Below are positions 62,625-62,662 of a DNA stretch of 62,662 nucleotides, one piece after another. The stretch comes from CAYJXJ01 sp964374095 (GTDB lineage Bacteria > Elusimicrobiota > Elusimicrobia > UBA1565 > UBA9628). The notes under the pieces were generated by a model that had not been told where the DNA came from, ran no database searches, and saw nothing but the letters and a program-made list of their open reading frames with translations. Each line of letters opens with the position of its first letter. Position 1 is the stretch's first letter. The DNA lies in NCBI GenBank assembly GCA_964374095.1, contig CAYJXJ010000004.1, positions 1 through 62,662 on the forward strand, in the 5' to 3' direction. A program made the translations under genes and the position numbers.

Positions 62625-62662
62625 ATGATGACCGCCCCGCCCATCCTCTTGTCCGCCGAAGA
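62625..62662 (+). mobile_element. Possible start of an IS630-like transposase (3' partial)
   Basis: Two adjacent ATGs open a frame reading MTAPPILLSAEE to the window edge, similar to the opening of IS630-family transposases (PPxxLSxEER). The 60 bp before it (62565-62624) would include the element's terminal repeat. Only 12 residues are visible, so this is tentative. Confidence 0.35.

Noticed and set aside
1..62662. CRISPR arrays, rRNA and tRNA genes
   Set aside because: No regularly spaced direct repeats and no tRNA- or rRNA-like segments were recognised by eye on either strand.

Overview
The window is a GC-rich (roughly 68-70 %), densely coding stretch from a Gram-negative bacterium. KdsD (Kdo pathway), a PorV-like outer-membrane protein remnant and a very large surface-polysaccharide locus indicate an LPS-bearing cell. 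The phylum cannot be fixed from the sequence; Elusimicrobiota or a similar lineage is only a guess. Most genes overlap the next by 1-16 nt (ATGA, GTGA, TTGA or TGATG junctions), and GTG, TTG and probably CTG starts are common, so translational coupling looks like the rule.

Layout. (1) 1-1871: the end of an exported HELQH protein and tlyA. (2) 2094-10121, + strand: a sugar-modification and glycosyl-transfer operon (cupin, C-methyltransferase, SDR, Gfo/Idh oxidoreductase, GT4, degenerate cytidylyltransferase, GT2, polytopic GT-C). (3) kdsD on the - strand. (4) 11251-24008, + strand: a nucleotide-sugar operon with three SDR epimerases, a nucleotidyltransferase-PfkB fusion in reversed HldE order, a fused E1-alpha/beta TPP enzyme, two tandem DegT aminotransferases, a B12-binding radical SAM enzyme, a methyltransferase and an MDR dehydrogenase. 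(5) 24191-30480: RmlD-like reductase, methyltransferase, 2-hydroxyacid dehydrogenase and two large putative transferases. (6) 30548-32735: accessory island with a truncated ligase paralogue, a serine-recombinase stub and an AlbA_2/Schlafen-type regulator. (7) 32960-37874, + strand: a compact acyl-activation module (ligase, cyclase, ACP, a 50-residue protein and an unrecognised 760-residue protein). (8) 37877-49439, - strand: an approximately 11.5 kb operon with two asparagine-synthetase-like enzymes, an N-acetyl-sugar amidotransferase, methyltransferases, GNAT, epimerase, aminotransferase, oxidoreductase and an SpsF-like cytidylyltransferase, apparently driven by one good sigma-70 promoter over a palindrome. 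(9) 49501-53961, - strand: methyltransferase, YfhO-like membrane protein, two small membrane/winged-helix proteins and a GT2. (10) 54003-58409: a scrapyard of gene fragments (AbiE-type toxin-antitoxin modules, SPFH, YfhO, IS91 and PorV pieces) bounded by a perfect 41-bp inverted repeat. (11) 58412-62564: two tandem YfhO-like paralogues sharing a 605-bp identical block, with a possible IS630-like element at the right edge.

Together regions 2-9 look like a composite O-antigen/capsule factory: nucleotide sugars are made, aminated, methylated, amidated, acetylated and oxidised, then assembled by several glycosyltransferases and by membrane GT-C/YfhO proteins. The best candidate for an undescribed system is the ACP-dependent module at 32.9-37.9 kb. 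The reversed HldE-like fusion followed by a fused E1 enzyme is the next most unusual pairing. The accessory regions at 30.5-32.8 kb and 54-58.4 kb show repeated insertion, deletion and gene conversion.
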